From NCBI GenBank assembly GCA_020635725.1, contig JACJZF010000003.1, forward strand, positions 259,011 through 323,010: 64,000 nucleotides of DNA, given 5' to 3'. Of this stretch, positions 44,003-53,231 are shown piece by piece. Source of the DNA: Flavobacteriales bacterium. Lineage in GTDB: Bacteria > Bacteroidota > Bacteroidia > Flavobacteriales_F > PHOS-HE28. Each line of letters starts with the position of its first letter. The first letter of the stretch is position 1. The notes under the pieces were generated by a model that was not told the origin of the DNA, ran no database searches, and saw only the letters and a program-made list of their open reading frames with translations. A program made the translations under genes and the position numbers.

Positions 44003-47000
44003 TGAACGCACAACGCACAACCATGATGGGCCTCAACAGCGCGACTCCTACCAGAACCTTCGCTCTGAGCCTCTTCCTTGCCATGGGACTCACGTCCTGG
44101 GCTTGGAGCCCCCCGTCAACCCGGCCACCCTCTGCGGCCGTAAGGGCCAAGGCGGCCGCATGCGCCCCGGCCTCGCAGATCACCGAGCTCGCGTTCAACA
44201 ACGTGCGCGCGGTGATCGAGAACGGTGGCAACCTCTGGCAGCGCCGGAGCTCCGGCCGACCAGGCTACGAGGTGCCCAAGACCGCGGACTTCACCGGACC
44301 CAACGCGATCTTCGCAGGTGCGCTTTGGATGGGTGGCCTCTCCACAGCCGGCCAGCTCAAGATCGCCGCGGTGCTTTACCGTACCGATGGTAACGACTTC
44401 TGGCCAGGCCCGCTGAGCACGGTGGATGCCTCCACTTCCGCGGAAGTGTGCAACGCGTACGATAAGTTCTGGACCACCACCCGCGCCCAGGCCGAGTCGC
44501 ATGTGGCCTACTTCAACTGCAACGGAGACCCCGATTGCATCAACACGCTCTTCCCCAACGGGTATTCCGTGCCCACCTCCTTCATCCAGTGGCCCGCCAC
44601 GGGCGACCCGGTCGAAGGCCAGGACCTCTACCTCGCGCCGTTCTTCGATGCGAATGAGGATGGTGAGTACGATCCGTTCTCCGGCGACTATCCGGACTAT
44701 GGCTTCAATCAGACCGTAGAGGATTGCAAGAACAAGCTCCGGGAGGACCCCGTGCCGCTCTTCGGCGACTACAACATCTTCTGGATCTTCAACGACAAGG
44801 GTGATGCCCACACCGAGACGCAAGGGCAGCCCATCGGTCTTGAAGTTCGGGCGCAGGCCTTTGCCTTCAGCCAGAACAACGAGATCAACAACATGACCTT
44901 CTACAACTACACGGTCATCAACTGGGCCTCGGAAACGCTGACGGAGACCTACTTCGGCAACTTCGTGGATCCCGACCTGGGCTGCTCCAACGACGATTTC
45001 ACAGGATGCGATGTGCGCCGTGGTCTGGGCTTCGTGTACAACTGGCAGGATGTGGATGCAGGCTGCCTGGGCTCCGTTGGATACGGCGGGCCAGCGCCTC
45101 CTCCTCCCGCGATCGGCGTGGACTTCTTCGAAGGTCCCTTCCAGGATGCCGATGGAATGGATAATCCCGGTCCGCCGGATTACAACAGCACCATCGATTG
45201 CGAGACGGCTCGTCAGCAGCATGGTATCCCTTACCGGGGCATCGGTATCGGCTACGGCGACGAAGTGGTGGACAACGAGCGCTTCGGCATGCGCGCCTTC
45301 ATCTACTTCAACCGCGAATCGCCGAATGCCAACACCACTGACCCGAGTGTGGCCGGCCATTTCTACAACTACCTGCGCAGTATCTGGAAGAACGGAACTC
45401 CGCAGAGCTATGGCGGCAATGGCTACAACGAGTCGAGCAGTGCCATCCGTGCGTACTACATGTTCCCCGGAGCCTCTGACCCGGTGGGCTGGGGCACCGA
45501 TTGCGTGCCGCAACCGGCCTGGAGCGAGACCCAGATCACGCCCACCCAGCCTGACCGCCGCTTCGTGCAGAGCGCAGGGCCCTTCACGCTGGAAGCGGGT
45601 GCCTTCAACAACATCACCGTGGGTGTGGTGTACGCCCGCTCGCAAACCGGCAATGCCGCAAGCAGCCTCGGTCCCCTGCGCGTAGCCGATGACAAGGCGC
45701 AGGCCCTGTTCGACAACTGCTTCAAGATCCTAGACGGACCTGATGCGCCGGACCTCACGATCCGCGAGATGGACCGCGAGCTCATCCTGTACATCACGAA
45801 TCCGTTCGGAAGCAACAACTATGCGGAGGGCTACGAGGAGCTCGATCCGATCATCCCGCTGGATAACGGCGAGGGTGGACCTCCGTACGACCGTTACTAC
45901 CGGTTCCAGGGTTACAAGATCTACCAGATGAAGAACGCCGAGGCGAGCGTGGCCGACCTCGACAACGTGGAGCTGGCACGTCTGGTTTACCAAGGAGATC
46001 TGGAGGACGGTATCGGGCAGATCGTGAACTATCCGTTCAACGAGTCGCTCGGACAGGTGGTGGCCACCGAGATGGTGAACGGGGCCGACGAAGGCATCGT
46101 GCACGCCATCCGCATCACCACGGACAAGTTCGCGCAGGGTGATCCCGCGTTGGTGAACTTCAAGTCCTACTACTACATCGCGTTGGCCTACGGGTACAAT
46201 AATTACGAGCCCTTCCTGATCACGCAGGATCCCACTTCGGGTGCTCAGTCTTACTCCGGCCAGGCGGCTCCTTATGTCGCTGGTCGTAAGGCGGCCTTCG
46301 GATCCATCCGCACCTATGTGGGCATCCCGCACAAGACCGATCCGGCGATGGGCGGAACGGTGCTGAACTCGGCGTTCGACACCGGCATCCCCGTCACCCG
46401 CTTGGAGGGACAGGGCAATGGTGCCCGGGCTCTGGAGCTTTCCGCAGCATCGGAGAACGCTATCGTGGCAGCGAGCCCATGGCGCCAGGATCAGATTACC
46501 TACAAGGCCGGTCTGGGCCCCATCGATGTGAAGGTGGTTGATCCCCTGAAAGTGCCCGATGCGCAGTTCGAAGTGTGGTTCCAGGATTCCATCACGCCGG
46601 GTAACCTCGACGATGCCTACTGGTACATCGTGAAGCTGCCAGGTGGCTCACCCAAGGACACGATCGGCTCTGACCGGATCATCGATGTCGGCTACGAGCA
46701 GCTCTTCCTGGATTGGGGCATCTCCGTGACCATCGGCCAAGGGTATTACACCAACGACTACACCGCACCCATTGGAAGCGGTAGCATCTCCTTCGCCGAT
46801 CCCTCGAAGCCATGGCTCACCGGCATCCCCGATGCCGAGGGTGAAGTGATGGAGAACTGGATCCGTTCCGGGACCTTCGTGGACGAGACCAACACACCGG
46901 CGATCTACAGCGACCGGGAAGGCAAGGACAACGCGCAGACCTACGAGAATCTGCTCGGCGGCACCTGGGCGCCATGGCCGCTCTGCGGTGAGGCTGCCTT

Positions 47001-48123
47001 CCAACCCGGCGCCGCGCAGGATGTGAACCAGTCCATGGCGATCAGCAAGCTCAACGAGCTGCCGAGCGTGGAAGTGGTGATCACCCCCGATAAGAGCAAA
47101 TGGACCCGTGCAGCGGTGCTGGAGCAGGAGAGCAACACCTCCCTGAGCCAAGGCGGCGCTGGTAAGCTCAATCTGCGCGCATCACCCAGTATCGATAAGA
47201 ACGGGCGGAAATCGGGCACCCCGGGCTGCAACGAGGCGGAAGCCACCTTGGGCGGCGAGCAACCCACCGGCATGGGCTGGTTCCCGGGTTACGCCATTGA
47301 TCTGGAGACCGGCGAGCGCCTGAACATGGCCTACGGGGAGAACAGTTACTGGGGCGGTGACATCGGCCGTGACATGATCTGGAACCCGAACGGTCAGATC
47401 TATACCATACCGGCCTCGGGACAACCGCCGCAGTACTACTTCGGTGGCTGTCATTGGATTTATGTGTTCAAGAACGACCGCCGTCAGAGCGGGAACGCGG
47501 ACCGCGTGCCTCAGTACGACGAGAGCCGCTACCTGTATCAGACCCTTCCGACTGGTGGTCAGTCACGACTGAAGGTCTTCCGGGCGATCAGCTGGGTGGG
47601 CAGTGCGATCGTGACACCGGGTGAGGAGTTCCTCAGCACCGAGGCGCGTATCCGTCTGAACGTGACCAAGCCTTACAAGAGCTACGTCGATTACGCCGGC
47701 GCTCCCGGCCCGATCGCGACCAACCGTAACGGCGGGCTGCCGCTCTACGCCTTCGGTACCTCCGGCCTCACCACGGTCACGGGTGTAAGCTCGGTGGTAG
47801 AGGACTTCCTGGACGACGTGAACATCGTTCCGAATCCGTACTACGCATTCAGCGGTTACGAGACCTCACGCCTGGATAACCGGGTGAAATTCATCAACCT
47901 GCCGCAGCAGTGCACCATCTCCATCTTCACCACCAACGGCACCTTGGTGCGCAAGTTCCGGAAGGATAATGCGCTCACCTACCTCGATTGGGACCTGAAG
48001 AACAACAACGCCATCCCCATTTCAGGAGGGGTGTATGTGTGCCACATCGAAGTACCTGGTGTGGGCGAGAAAGTGCTCAAGTGGTTCGGCGTGATGCGCC
48101 CGCTTGACCTCCAGAACTTCTAA
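44002..48123 (+). CDS. Giant exported protein with T9SS/FlgD-like C-terminal domain
   Basis: 1373 aa. Hydrophobic signal segment (TFALSLFLAMGLTSWAWS), then beta-rich sequence with no known catalytic motif, many Gly, Asn and aromatic residues, and acidic calcium-loop-like DANEDGEYD. The last 100 residues (NIVPNPYYAFSG ... VKFINLPQQCTISIFTTNGT ... ISGGVYVCHIEVPG) are a FlgD-like Ig fold related to T9SS sorting domains. This points to export by T9SS or display at the surface. It is translationally coupled to the TonB receptor gene and is followed by a PorV-like gene, so the three probably form one complex or pathway. Start could also be the ATG seven codons in. Confidence 0.82.
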   Translation: MNAQRTTMMGLNSATPTRTFALSLFLAMGLTSWAWSPPSTRPPSAAVRAKAAACAPASQITELAFNNVRAVIENGGNLWQRRSSGRPGYEVPKTADFTGPNAIFAGALWMGGLSTAGQLKIAAVLYRTDGNDFWPGPLSTVDASTSAEVCNAYDKFWTTTRAQAESHVAYFNCNGDPDCINTLFPNGYSVPTSFIQWPATGDPVEGQDLYLAPFFDANEDGEYDPFSGDYPDYGFNQTVEDCKNKLREDPVPLFGDYNIFWIFNDKGDAHTETQGQPIGLEVRAQAFAFSQNNEINNMTFYNYTVINWASETLTETYFGNFVDPDLGCSNDDFTGCDVRRGLGFVYNWQDVDAGCLGSVGYGGPAPPPPAIGVDFFEGPFQDADGMDNPGPPDYNSTIDCETARQQHGIPYRGIGIGYGDEVVDNERFGMRAFIYFNRESPNANTTDPSVAGHFYNYLRSIWKNGTPQSYGGNGYNESSSAIRAYYMFPGASDPVGWGTDCVPQPAWSETQITPTQPDRRFVQSAGPFTLEAGAFNNITVGVVYARSQTGNAASSLGPLRVADDKAQALFDNCFKILDGPDAPDLTIREMDRELILYITNPFGSNNYAEGYEELDPIIPLDNGEGGPPYDRYYRFQGYKIYQMKNAEASVADLDNVELARLVYQGDLEDGIGQIVNYPFNESLGQVVATEMVNGADEGIVHAIRITTDKFAQGDPALVNFKSYYYIALAYGYNNYEPFLITQDPTSGAQSYSGQAAPYVAGRKAAFGSIRTYVGIPHKTDPAMGGTVLNSAFDTGIPVTRLEGQGNGARALELSAASENAIVAASPWRQDQITYKAGLGPIDVKVVDPLKVPDAQFEVWFQDSITPGNLDDAYWYIVKLPGGSPKDTIGSDRIIDVGYEQLFLDWGISVTIGQGYYTNDYTAPIGSGSISFADPSKPWLTGIPDAEGEVMENWIRSGTFVDETNTPAIYSDREGKDNAQTYENLLGGTWAPWPLCGEAAFQPGAAQDVNQSMAISKLNELPSVEVVITPDKSKWTRAAVLEQESNTSLSQGGAGKLNLRASPSIDKNGRKSGTPGCNEAEATLGGEQPTGMGWFPGYAIDLETGERLNMAYGENSYWGGDIGRDMIWNPNGQIYTIPASGQPPQYYFGGCHWIYVFKNDRRQSGNADRVPQYDESRYLYQTLPTGGQSRLKVFRAISWVGSAIVTPGEEFLSTEARIRLNVTKPYKSYVDYAGAPGPIATNRNGGLPLYAFGTSGLTTVTGVSSVVEDFLDDVNIVPNPYYAFSGYETSRLDNRVKFINLPQQCTISIFTTNGTLVRKFRKDNALTYLDWDLKNNNAIPISGGVYVCHIEVPGVGEKVLKWFGVMRPLDLQNF

Positions 48124-48150
48124 GACCGACCGACGAACCGAAGCACGGAT

Positions 48151-49200
48151 ATGAAGCACGTGATGAACCTGAAGAGCCTCGCCGCCGCCCTCGCCCTGCT
48201 GGGAGCGGGTGCAGTACAGGCGGGCAATCCGGACCGCGCTGGATCGGCCGGTGCCACCCAGCTGCTCCTGAACCCCTGGGCGCGCTCGGCGGGTTGGGGC
48301 CTGGCCAACACCGCCAGCGTCAGAGGCGTGGAAGCCATGTATGGGAATATCGCCGGTCTCTCGCTCGTGGGCAAGACCGAGGTGATGTTCTCCAATACCC
48401 GGCTCCCAACCGCTGACATGAGCGTGAACAGCATCGGCTTCGGTCAGAAACTCGGGTCAAGCGGCGTTATCGGGATCATGGCCACCACCATGTCCTTCGG
48501 TGAGATCGAGCTCACCACCACCGAGACGCCCGAAGGTGGCCGCGGTGGTTATACACCCGCTCTCGCCAACATCGGCATCGCCTATTCGAAGAGCTTCTCC
48601 AACAGCATCTTCGGCGGCATCCTGGTGCGCGTGATCTCCGAATCCACCTCCAACGTGCGCACCTCGGGCATCTGCTTCGATGCAGGCATCCACTACGTCA
48701 CCGGAGCCACCGAGAACGTGCATTTCGGCATCTCCCTGAAGAACGTGGGACCCGCCATGCAGTTCTCTGGCGATGGCCTGGCCGTGCAAGGCCTGCTGAC
48801 CAGCGGCAGCGATCAGCTCACCCTGCAGCAGCGCTCGGGCCGATTCGAGATTCCCTCGATGCTCAACATCGGCGCGGCCTATGACTGGAACGTGAACGAG
48901 ATGCACCGCGTGACCTTCGCCGGCACCTTCGTCTCCAATTCCTTCACCAAGGATCAAGGCATCGTTGGGGTGGAATACGCATTCCGGAAGATGCTGCACA
49001 TCCGCGGCGCCTACCTCTACGAGGCGGACATCACCAGCAGCGAGGACCGCAGCACCTGGTACACCGGACCGAGCGCTGGCCTGAGCGTGGACCTGCCTTT
49101 CGGCCAGGAGAAGAAATCGGCCGTGGCCATCGATTATGCGTATCGCGCCACCAATCCGTTCAACGGCTTCCACAGCGTGGGCATCCGCATTAGCCTCTGA
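48151..49200 (+). CDS. PorV/PorQ-family outer-membrane protein
   Basis: 349 aa. Signal peptide ending AVQAG, then the family opening GSAGATQLLLNPWARSAGWGLANTA with VEAMYGNIAGLSLV and a FadL-like 14-strand barrel (VGVEYAFRKMLHIRGAYLY, GLSVDLPFG, YAYRATNPFNGFHSVGIRISL). PorV shuttles T9SS cargo from the translocon and PorQ belongs to the attachment complex. This copy lies outside a por gene cluster, directly after the giant exported protein, so it may be a dedicated carrier for that protein (inference). Followed by a terminator. Confidence 0.88.
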   Translation: MKHVMNLKSLAAALALLGAGAVQAGNPDRAGSAGATQLLLNPWARSAGWGLANTASVRGVEAMYGNIAGLSLVGKTEVMFSNTRLPTADMSVNSIGFGQKLGSSGVIGIMATTMSFGEIELTTTETPEGGRGGYTPALANIGIAYSKSFSNSIFGGILVRVISESTSNVRTSGICFDAGIHYVTGATENVHFGISLKNVGPAMQFSGDGLAVQGLLTSGSDQLTLQQRSGRFEIPSMLNIGAAYDWNVNEMHRVTFAGTFVSNSFTKDQGIVGVEYAFRKMLHIRGAYLYEADITSSEDRSTWYTGPSAGLSVDLPFGQEKKSAVAIDYAYRATNPFNGFHSVGIRISL

Positions 49201-49217
49201 CCCTACCTGACGTTCAA

Positions 49218-49251
49218 GGAAGAGGACCTCTCGGGGTCCTCTTCCGTTCTT
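49218..49251 (+). terminator. Intrinsic terminator after the PorV-like operon
   Basis: GGAAGAGGACC and GGTCCTCTTCC, an 11-bp perfect stem with a 6-nt loop, followed by GTTCTT. It separates the operon from greA. Confidence 0.75.
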
Positions 49252-49270
49252 CAACCAGAACCGTTCATCC

Positions 49271-49744
49271 ATGAGTTCCCCTGCGTATTACACCGAGGAA
49301 GGCTTGAAGAAGCTGCTTGATGAGCTGAATCACATGCGCACCGTGGAGCGGCCGCATATCAGCCAGCAGATCGCCGATGCCCGCGACAAGGGCGACCTGA
49401 GCGAGAATGCAGAGTACCACGCCGCCAAGGAGGAGCAAGGGCTGCTGGAGGCGCGCATCGCCAAGCTGGAGGAAGTGGTGGCCAACGCCCGGGTGATCGA
49501 CACCAGCCAGATGGATACGAGCCGCGTCTACATCCATACGCGGGTGATGGTGCGCCATGTGGACAACGGCAGCCAGCGTGAGTTCACCATCGTTGCAGAG
49601 AGCGAGGCCGATGTGCGCACGGGCAAGATCAGCGTCACCTCGCCCATCGGGAAAGGGCTGCTGGGCAAGGCGCGCGGCGAGGTGGCGGAGGTGAGCACGC
49701 CTTCGGGAACCACGCGTTTCGAGATCATCGAGATCAACCGCTGA
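49271..49744 (+). CDS. greA: Transcription elongation factor GreA
   Basis: 157 aa. N-terminal coiled-coil finger with YYTEEGLKKLLDELN, ARDKGDLSENAEYHAAKEEQ including the acidic tip DLSEN, then the C-terminal FKBP-like domain (SQREFTIVAESEAD, ISVTSPIGKGLLGKARGEV). It inserts into the secondary channel of RNA polymerase and rescues backtracked complexes. One nucleotide separates it from the HIT gene, so the two are an operon. Confidence 0.97.
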   Translation: MSSPAYYTEEGLKKLLDELNHMRTVERPHISQQIADARDKGDLSENAEYHAAKEEQGLLEARIAKLEEVVANARVIDTSQMDTSRVYIHTRVMVRHVDNGSQREFTIVAESEADVRTGKISVTSPIGKGLLGKARGEVAEVSTPSGTTRFEIIEINR

Positions 49745-49745
49745 G

Positions 49746-50135
49746 ATGCCGAGCATATTCACGCGCATCATACGGGGCGAGATCCCCTGCCATAACGTGG
49801 GCGAGGACGACCGCTACCTGGCCTTCCTCGATATCAGCCCGCTGCGCGAGGGCCACACCCTGGTGGTGCCGAAGCTGGAAGTCGACCGGTTCTTCGATCT
49901 GCCAGCCGATGTGATGGCCGGCATCATGCCCTTCGCCCAAGAGGTGGCAGGGCGCATCAAGCGAGCCTTTCCCTGCGATCGGGTGGGCGTCGCGGTCATT
50001 GGCTTGGAGGTGCCGCACGCGCATGTGCATCTGATTCCGATCGATGCCATGACCGACATGGATTTCTCGCGTGAGAAGTTGAAGCTCTCGCAGGAGCGCC
50101 TGGCGGAGATCGCGAAACGCATCCGCGAGGCCTGA
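49746..50135 (+). CDS. HIT-family nucleotide-binding hydrolase
   Basis: 129 aa. Opening IFTRIIRGEIPCH and the catalytic triad His91-x-His93-x-His95 (HAHVHL), with the usual GHTLVVPK strand. Bacterial HIT proteins hydrolyse nucleoside phosphoramidates or dinucleotides; the exact substrate is unknown. Cotranscribed with greA; ends 3 nt from the convergent ruvC gene. Confidence 0.95.
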   Translation: MPSIFTRIIRGEIPCHNVGEDDRYLAFLDISPLREGHTLVVPKLEVDRFFDLPADVMAGIMPFAQEVAGRIKRAFPCDRVGVAVIGLEVPHAHVHLIPIDAMTDMDFSREKLKLSQERLAEIAKRIREA

Positions 50136-50138
50136 GGA

Positions 50139-50711
50139 TCACTTCACCCGATCCGGGTTGTTGCGCACGAAGGCGCCCCAACCGCCCTTGCCGCCAAGCT
50201 TGGACCGGCCCGATCGCGGCACGGCACCTTGGGCGAAATGGTGACAGAGCGCCACGGCAACCGCATCGGTGGCATCTGTGCTCGAAGGCAGCGCCGGCAA
50301 GGCCAAGATGCTCAGCAGCATGGCGGCGACCTGCTCCTTGCTCGCGTTCCCGTTGCCGGTGATGCTCTGCTTCACCCGCTTCGGGGCGTACTCCGTAACC
50401 GCTAGTTCCCGATGCAGCGCCGCGGCGATCGCCACGCCCTGCGCGCGGCCGAGCTTCAGCATGCTCTGCACGTTCTTACCGAAGAACTGCGCCTCGATCG
50501 CCAGCTCATCGGGCTTGTGGCGCTCAATGATCCGCGTGGTTTCCAGGAAGATGGTTCGCAGCTTCAGCGCATGATCCTCCGCGGCGCGGAACCGGATGGC
50601 GCCGGCCTCGAGCAATCGGACCTTCCCAAGCTCCACGGCCAGCACACCGAATCCCATGACGGCCGTGCCCGGGTCGATGCCAAGAATGATGCGCTCAGTG
50701 GGAGTGGTCAA
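50139..50711 (-). CDS. ruvC: Holliday junction resolvase RuvC
   Basis: 190 aa. Catalytic acidic residues in their places: Asp13 (LGIDPGTAVMG), Glu73 (IEAQFFGKN), Asp146 and Asp149 (STDATDAVAVALCHH). GRAQGVAIAA and KQSITGNGNASKEQV are also family features. It cuts four-way junctions together with RuvAB. No ATG precedes the conserved start, so a TTG codon is used as start. Divergent from the next gene, with both promoters in a 42-bp gap. Confidence 0.96.
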   Translation of the reverse strand: MTTPTERIILGIDPGTAVMGFGVLAVELGKVRLLEAGAIRFRAAEDHALKLRTIFLETTRIIERHKPDELAIEAQFFGKNVQSMLKLGRAQGVAIAAALHRELAVTEYAPKRVKQSITGNGNASKEQVAAMLLSILALPALPSSTDATDAVAVALCHHFAQGAVPRSGRSKLGGKGGWGAFVRNNPDRVK

Positions 50712-50716
50712 CGGGG

Positions 50717-50724
50717 TACTTTAG
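50717..50724 (+). promoter_or_regulatory. -7 promoter core for the flippase-like membrane protein gene
   Basis: TACTTTAG, 30 nt before the GTG start at 50754. It fits TAnnTTTG with one change and the position expected. Confidence 0.4.
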
Positions 50725-50753
50725 CGAGGTCGGCGTGCGTCGACGAAGGTATC

Positions 50754-51710
50754 GTGAGCCGCCGGTCCCTCATCCTGCTCCGCTGGGGCGTGTTCCTGCT
50801 CGCATGCGGCTTCCTGTACGCCCGATTCGCGCGGGCCGGATCGGGGTTCTCCTTGACCGCGCTGGGCAACGCCTTGCATGCCTTGGATGCCACGGTCGTT
50901 CTCGGTCTTCTTGGCCTGATGCTGCTCAACTGGGGCATCGAGTCGCGCAAGTGGCGGGTGCTCATGCGCGAGGTGGAGCCGATCGCTCCCCTCAGGGCCT
51001 TCGCCGCCACGTTGGCCGGAACGTCCATCGGCCTCATCACCCCGAATCGCGTCGGCGAGTTCGTTGGGCGGGTACTCTTCCTGGCCCCCGAGCACCGTGT
51101 GGCCGGCAGCTTCGCAACCGCGTTGGGCAGCATCGCGCAATTCATCGTCACCATCGTGTTCGGTCTCTTGGGCGTGGCGGCTTTTCTGATGCATGGCGGG
51201 ATGCAGGATGCCCCGTGGATCTCCGCCGCCTGGATCGGAGCCTGTGCGCTGGTCGTCGCCGCGGCCCTCTTGCTGTATTTCAATCCGGCGCTCCTGCGCG
51301 CCGTGGCGGCCAGGCTCCCGCTGATCCGGCGATGGGAGCATCACAGTGCCGTGCTGGAGCGCTTCGGGCCGGCGAAACTGACTCGTGTGCTGCTGCTGAG
51401 CGCCGGGCGCTACGCGGTGTTCACGGTGCAATTCGCCTGGCTCTTGCGCGAGCTGGCCGGAATCCCGGGAGCGGTATCCATGGCCGCTGTTCCGGCCGCC
51501 TTCCTGCTGAGCACCCTGATCCCCACGATGATGCTCACCGAACTGGGCGTTCGCGGATCGATCGCCGTGGCTCTCATCGCGCAGACGCCGGAACAGGAGC
51601 AGCCGGTGTTCCTCGCCAGCGCGTTGTTGTGGGCCATCAACCTGGCGCTACCGGCCGTGGCCGGGTCGATACTCATGCTCACCGCACGCATACGGGCCGC
51701 ACGGACATGA
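50754..51710 (+). CDS. Flippase-like membrane protein (UPF0104 / lysylphosphatidylglycerol synthase TM family)
   Basis: 318 aa from a GTG start, with about eight membrane helices. Family segments: NWGIESRKWRVLMREVEP, GTSIGLITPNRVGEFVGR, MMLTELGVRGSIAVAL. Members are thought to move lipids across the inner membrane; substrate not known. The next gene, a family-2 glycosyltransferase, starts in an ATGA overlap, so the pair probably makes and flips a glycolipid or carotenoid glycoside. Longer frames upstream overlap ruvC and are rejected. Confidence 0.85.
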   Translation: MSRRSLILLRWGVFLLACGFLYARFARAGSGFSLTALGNALHALDATVVLGLLGLMLLNWGIESRKWRVLMREVEPIAPLRAFAATLAGTSIGLITPNRVGEFVGRVLFLAPEHRVAGSFATALGSIAQFIVTIVFGLLGVAAFLMHGGMQDAPWISAAWIGACALVVAAALLLYFNPALLRAVAARLPLIRRWEHHSAVLERFGPAKLTRVLLLSAGRYAVFTVQFAWLLRELAGIPGAVSMAAVPAAFLLSTLIPTMMLTELGVRGSIAVALIAQTPEQEQPVFLASALLWAINLALPAVAGSILMLTARIRAART

Positions 51711-52879
51711 GCGCTGCGCTGCTGCTTGGTGTGCTGCTATTTGCCCTCGCGGTGATACAGGCGGCCGTGATCAACAGCTGGCGTGCGCGCTTGACCGCCA
51801 CGGGCGTTCCTGCGCCTGCTGATGCCCATGACCTGCCCGGCGTGAGCGTGATCGTTCCCATGCGCGATGAGGCGGAGCACATCGCCCTGCTCCTGCAGGA
51901 TCTGCATGCCCAGCGCTATCCGAGTGACCGTGTGGAGGTGCTGGTGGTGGATGATGACAGCACGGATGGATCCGCTGCGATCGTGGAAGGCATGCAGCGG
52001 CGGTGGCCCGCGTTACGCTTGCTCCGGAGCGATGGGATGGGGAAGAAGGCCGCCATCGGCATGGCCGTTCTGCAGGCCCAGCATGATCTGGTGCTGCTCA
52101 CCGATGCCGATGCGCGCTGCGGCCCTGAGCGCTTGGTGCGTATCGCTCGGACCATGGAGGCGGAACGGCTGGACCTGCTGATCGCGCCGGTGTGGACCGA
52201 GGGAAGCGGCCTGCTCGGCGCCTTGCAGGAGGAGGAACAGGCGGCATTGCTGGGTGTGGCGATCGGTTCAGCGCGTGCCGGAGCGCCCATGCTGGCGTAC
52301 GGGGCTAACCTGGCGTTCAGCAAAGCAGCCTTCCTGGCCGTGGGTGGCTTCTCGAACGACCATTACACCAGTGGCGACGATCATTTCCTGCTCCATCGCA
52401 TGCGCGCGAACGGCCGATCGATCGGTGCGCTGTTCTCGGCCGAAGCAGCCGTGGTGACCGACGCCGAGCCGCGTTGGCGCGGCTTCGTGCAGCAGCGTTT
52501 GCGCTGGGCGGGCAAGATGCGCGGCGCGTTCAGCATGTCCAGTGCCTTGGCGCTCGTGGCCTTGTTCTGGCCATGGGTGCTGGTCACCGCCACGGCACAG
52601 TTCAGCCTCACCGGGTCCATCGGACACCACGCCTGGTATCGGGCCCTGCTCCTGATCGGGGCCTGGGCGTTGTGGATCATGCCCTTGCTCGGCATGGCGC
52701 GCGATGTCCGGCGCGGCATGGGCAGGTCGGGCTCCAGCGTACGAACCCTGTTCGCGCTGTTCTGTTTCAGCGTGTACGCACCCGTGTTCGCCTTGCTCTC
52801 GCAGGTGCTACGGCCACGTTGGAAGGGCCGTCCGGTCCACCGGCTCAGAAGGGCAGGTCGTCCTCTCCCTCCCCCGTGA
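51707..52879 (+). CDS. Membrane family-2 glycosyltransferase
   Basis: 390 aa. One N-terminal helix, a GT2 catalytic domain (VSVIVPMRDEAEHIALLLQD, VLVVDDDSTDGS, LLTDADARC as the DxD motif, TSGDDHFLLHRM, QQRLRWAGKM as the QxxRW motif) and three C-terminal membrane helices. It is a processive-type or lipid-linked transferase working at the inner face of the membrane. Coupled to the flippase-like gene upstream. Its last 35 nt overlap the convergent DUF3127 gene, giving an Arg/Pro-rich tail. Confidence 0.9.
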   Translation: MSAALLLGVLLFALAVIQAAVINSWRARLTATGVPAPADAHDLPGVSVIVPMRDEAEHIALLLQDLHAQRYPSDRVEVLVVDDDSTDGSAAIVEGMQRRWPALRLLRSDGMGKKAAIGMAVLQAQHDLVLLTDADARCGPERLVRIARTMEAERLDLLIAPVWTEGSGLLGALQEEEQAALLGVAIGSARAGAPMLAYGANLAFSKAAFLAVGGFSNDHYTSGDDHFLLHRMRANGRSIGALFSAEAAVVTDAEPRWRGFVQQRLRWAGKMRGAFSMSSALALVALFWPWVLVTATAQFSLTGSIGHHAWYRALLLIGAWALWIMPLLGMARDVRRGMGRSGSSVRTLFALFCFSVYAPVFALLSQVLRPRWKGRPVHRLRRAGRPLPPP

Positions 52880-53228
52880 TGGGCGGCATATCGGCTGCGG
52901 AGGGCGGAGGCGCGGCCTGGTAACCGCCGCCGCTGCTCGGCGCGCCGGCCCGCTCGATGCGGTTGCCGCTGAGGCTGAGGAAGTGCTTCATCACGCCATC
53001 ACGGCCGGTCCATTCGCGCCCGTTCACGTAGCACGTCACGGTCACTTCGTCGCCCACCTTGAAGCTGTCGAGCATGGCCGTGCGGTCCTGCGTGAATTCG
53101 ATGGGGATGTGCTGCGGGCGCTGTCCGCTGGGTTCGCTGATGACCAGCTCGCGCTTGGTGAAGCGATCGTTCACTTGCTGCGTGGCGCCGATGAGCTTGA
53201 TGCTGCCGGTGATGGTTACTTGTGCCAT
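52845..53228 (-). CDS. DUF3127 protein (OB-fold, SSB-like)
   Basis: 127 aa. Residues 1-95 (ITGSIKLIGATQQVNDRFTK, RELVISE, HIPIEFTQDR, GDEVTVTCYVNGREW) match the DUF3127 family, which looks like an OB-fold. A Gly/Pro-rich linker leads to an acidic tip ending GEDDLPF, the same pattern SSB uses to recruit DNA-repair proteins. Nucleic-acid binding is inferred from that. It lies 3 nt after the flavin reductase gene in the same direction. Confidence 0.88.
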   Translation of the reverse strand: MAQVTITGSIKLIGATQQVNDRFTKRELVISEPSGQRPQHIPIEFTQDRTAMLDSFKVGDEVTVTCYVNGREWTGRDGVMKHFLSLSGNRIERAGAPSSGGGYQAAPPPSAADMPPITGEGEDDLPF

Positions 53229-53231
53229 GTT

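Noticed and set aside
53169..53193. GTTCAC followed by CCGATG on the plus strand
   Set aside because: The spacer is 13 nt, not 15, it is inside the DUF3127 gene on the wrong strand, and there is no gene start nearby.
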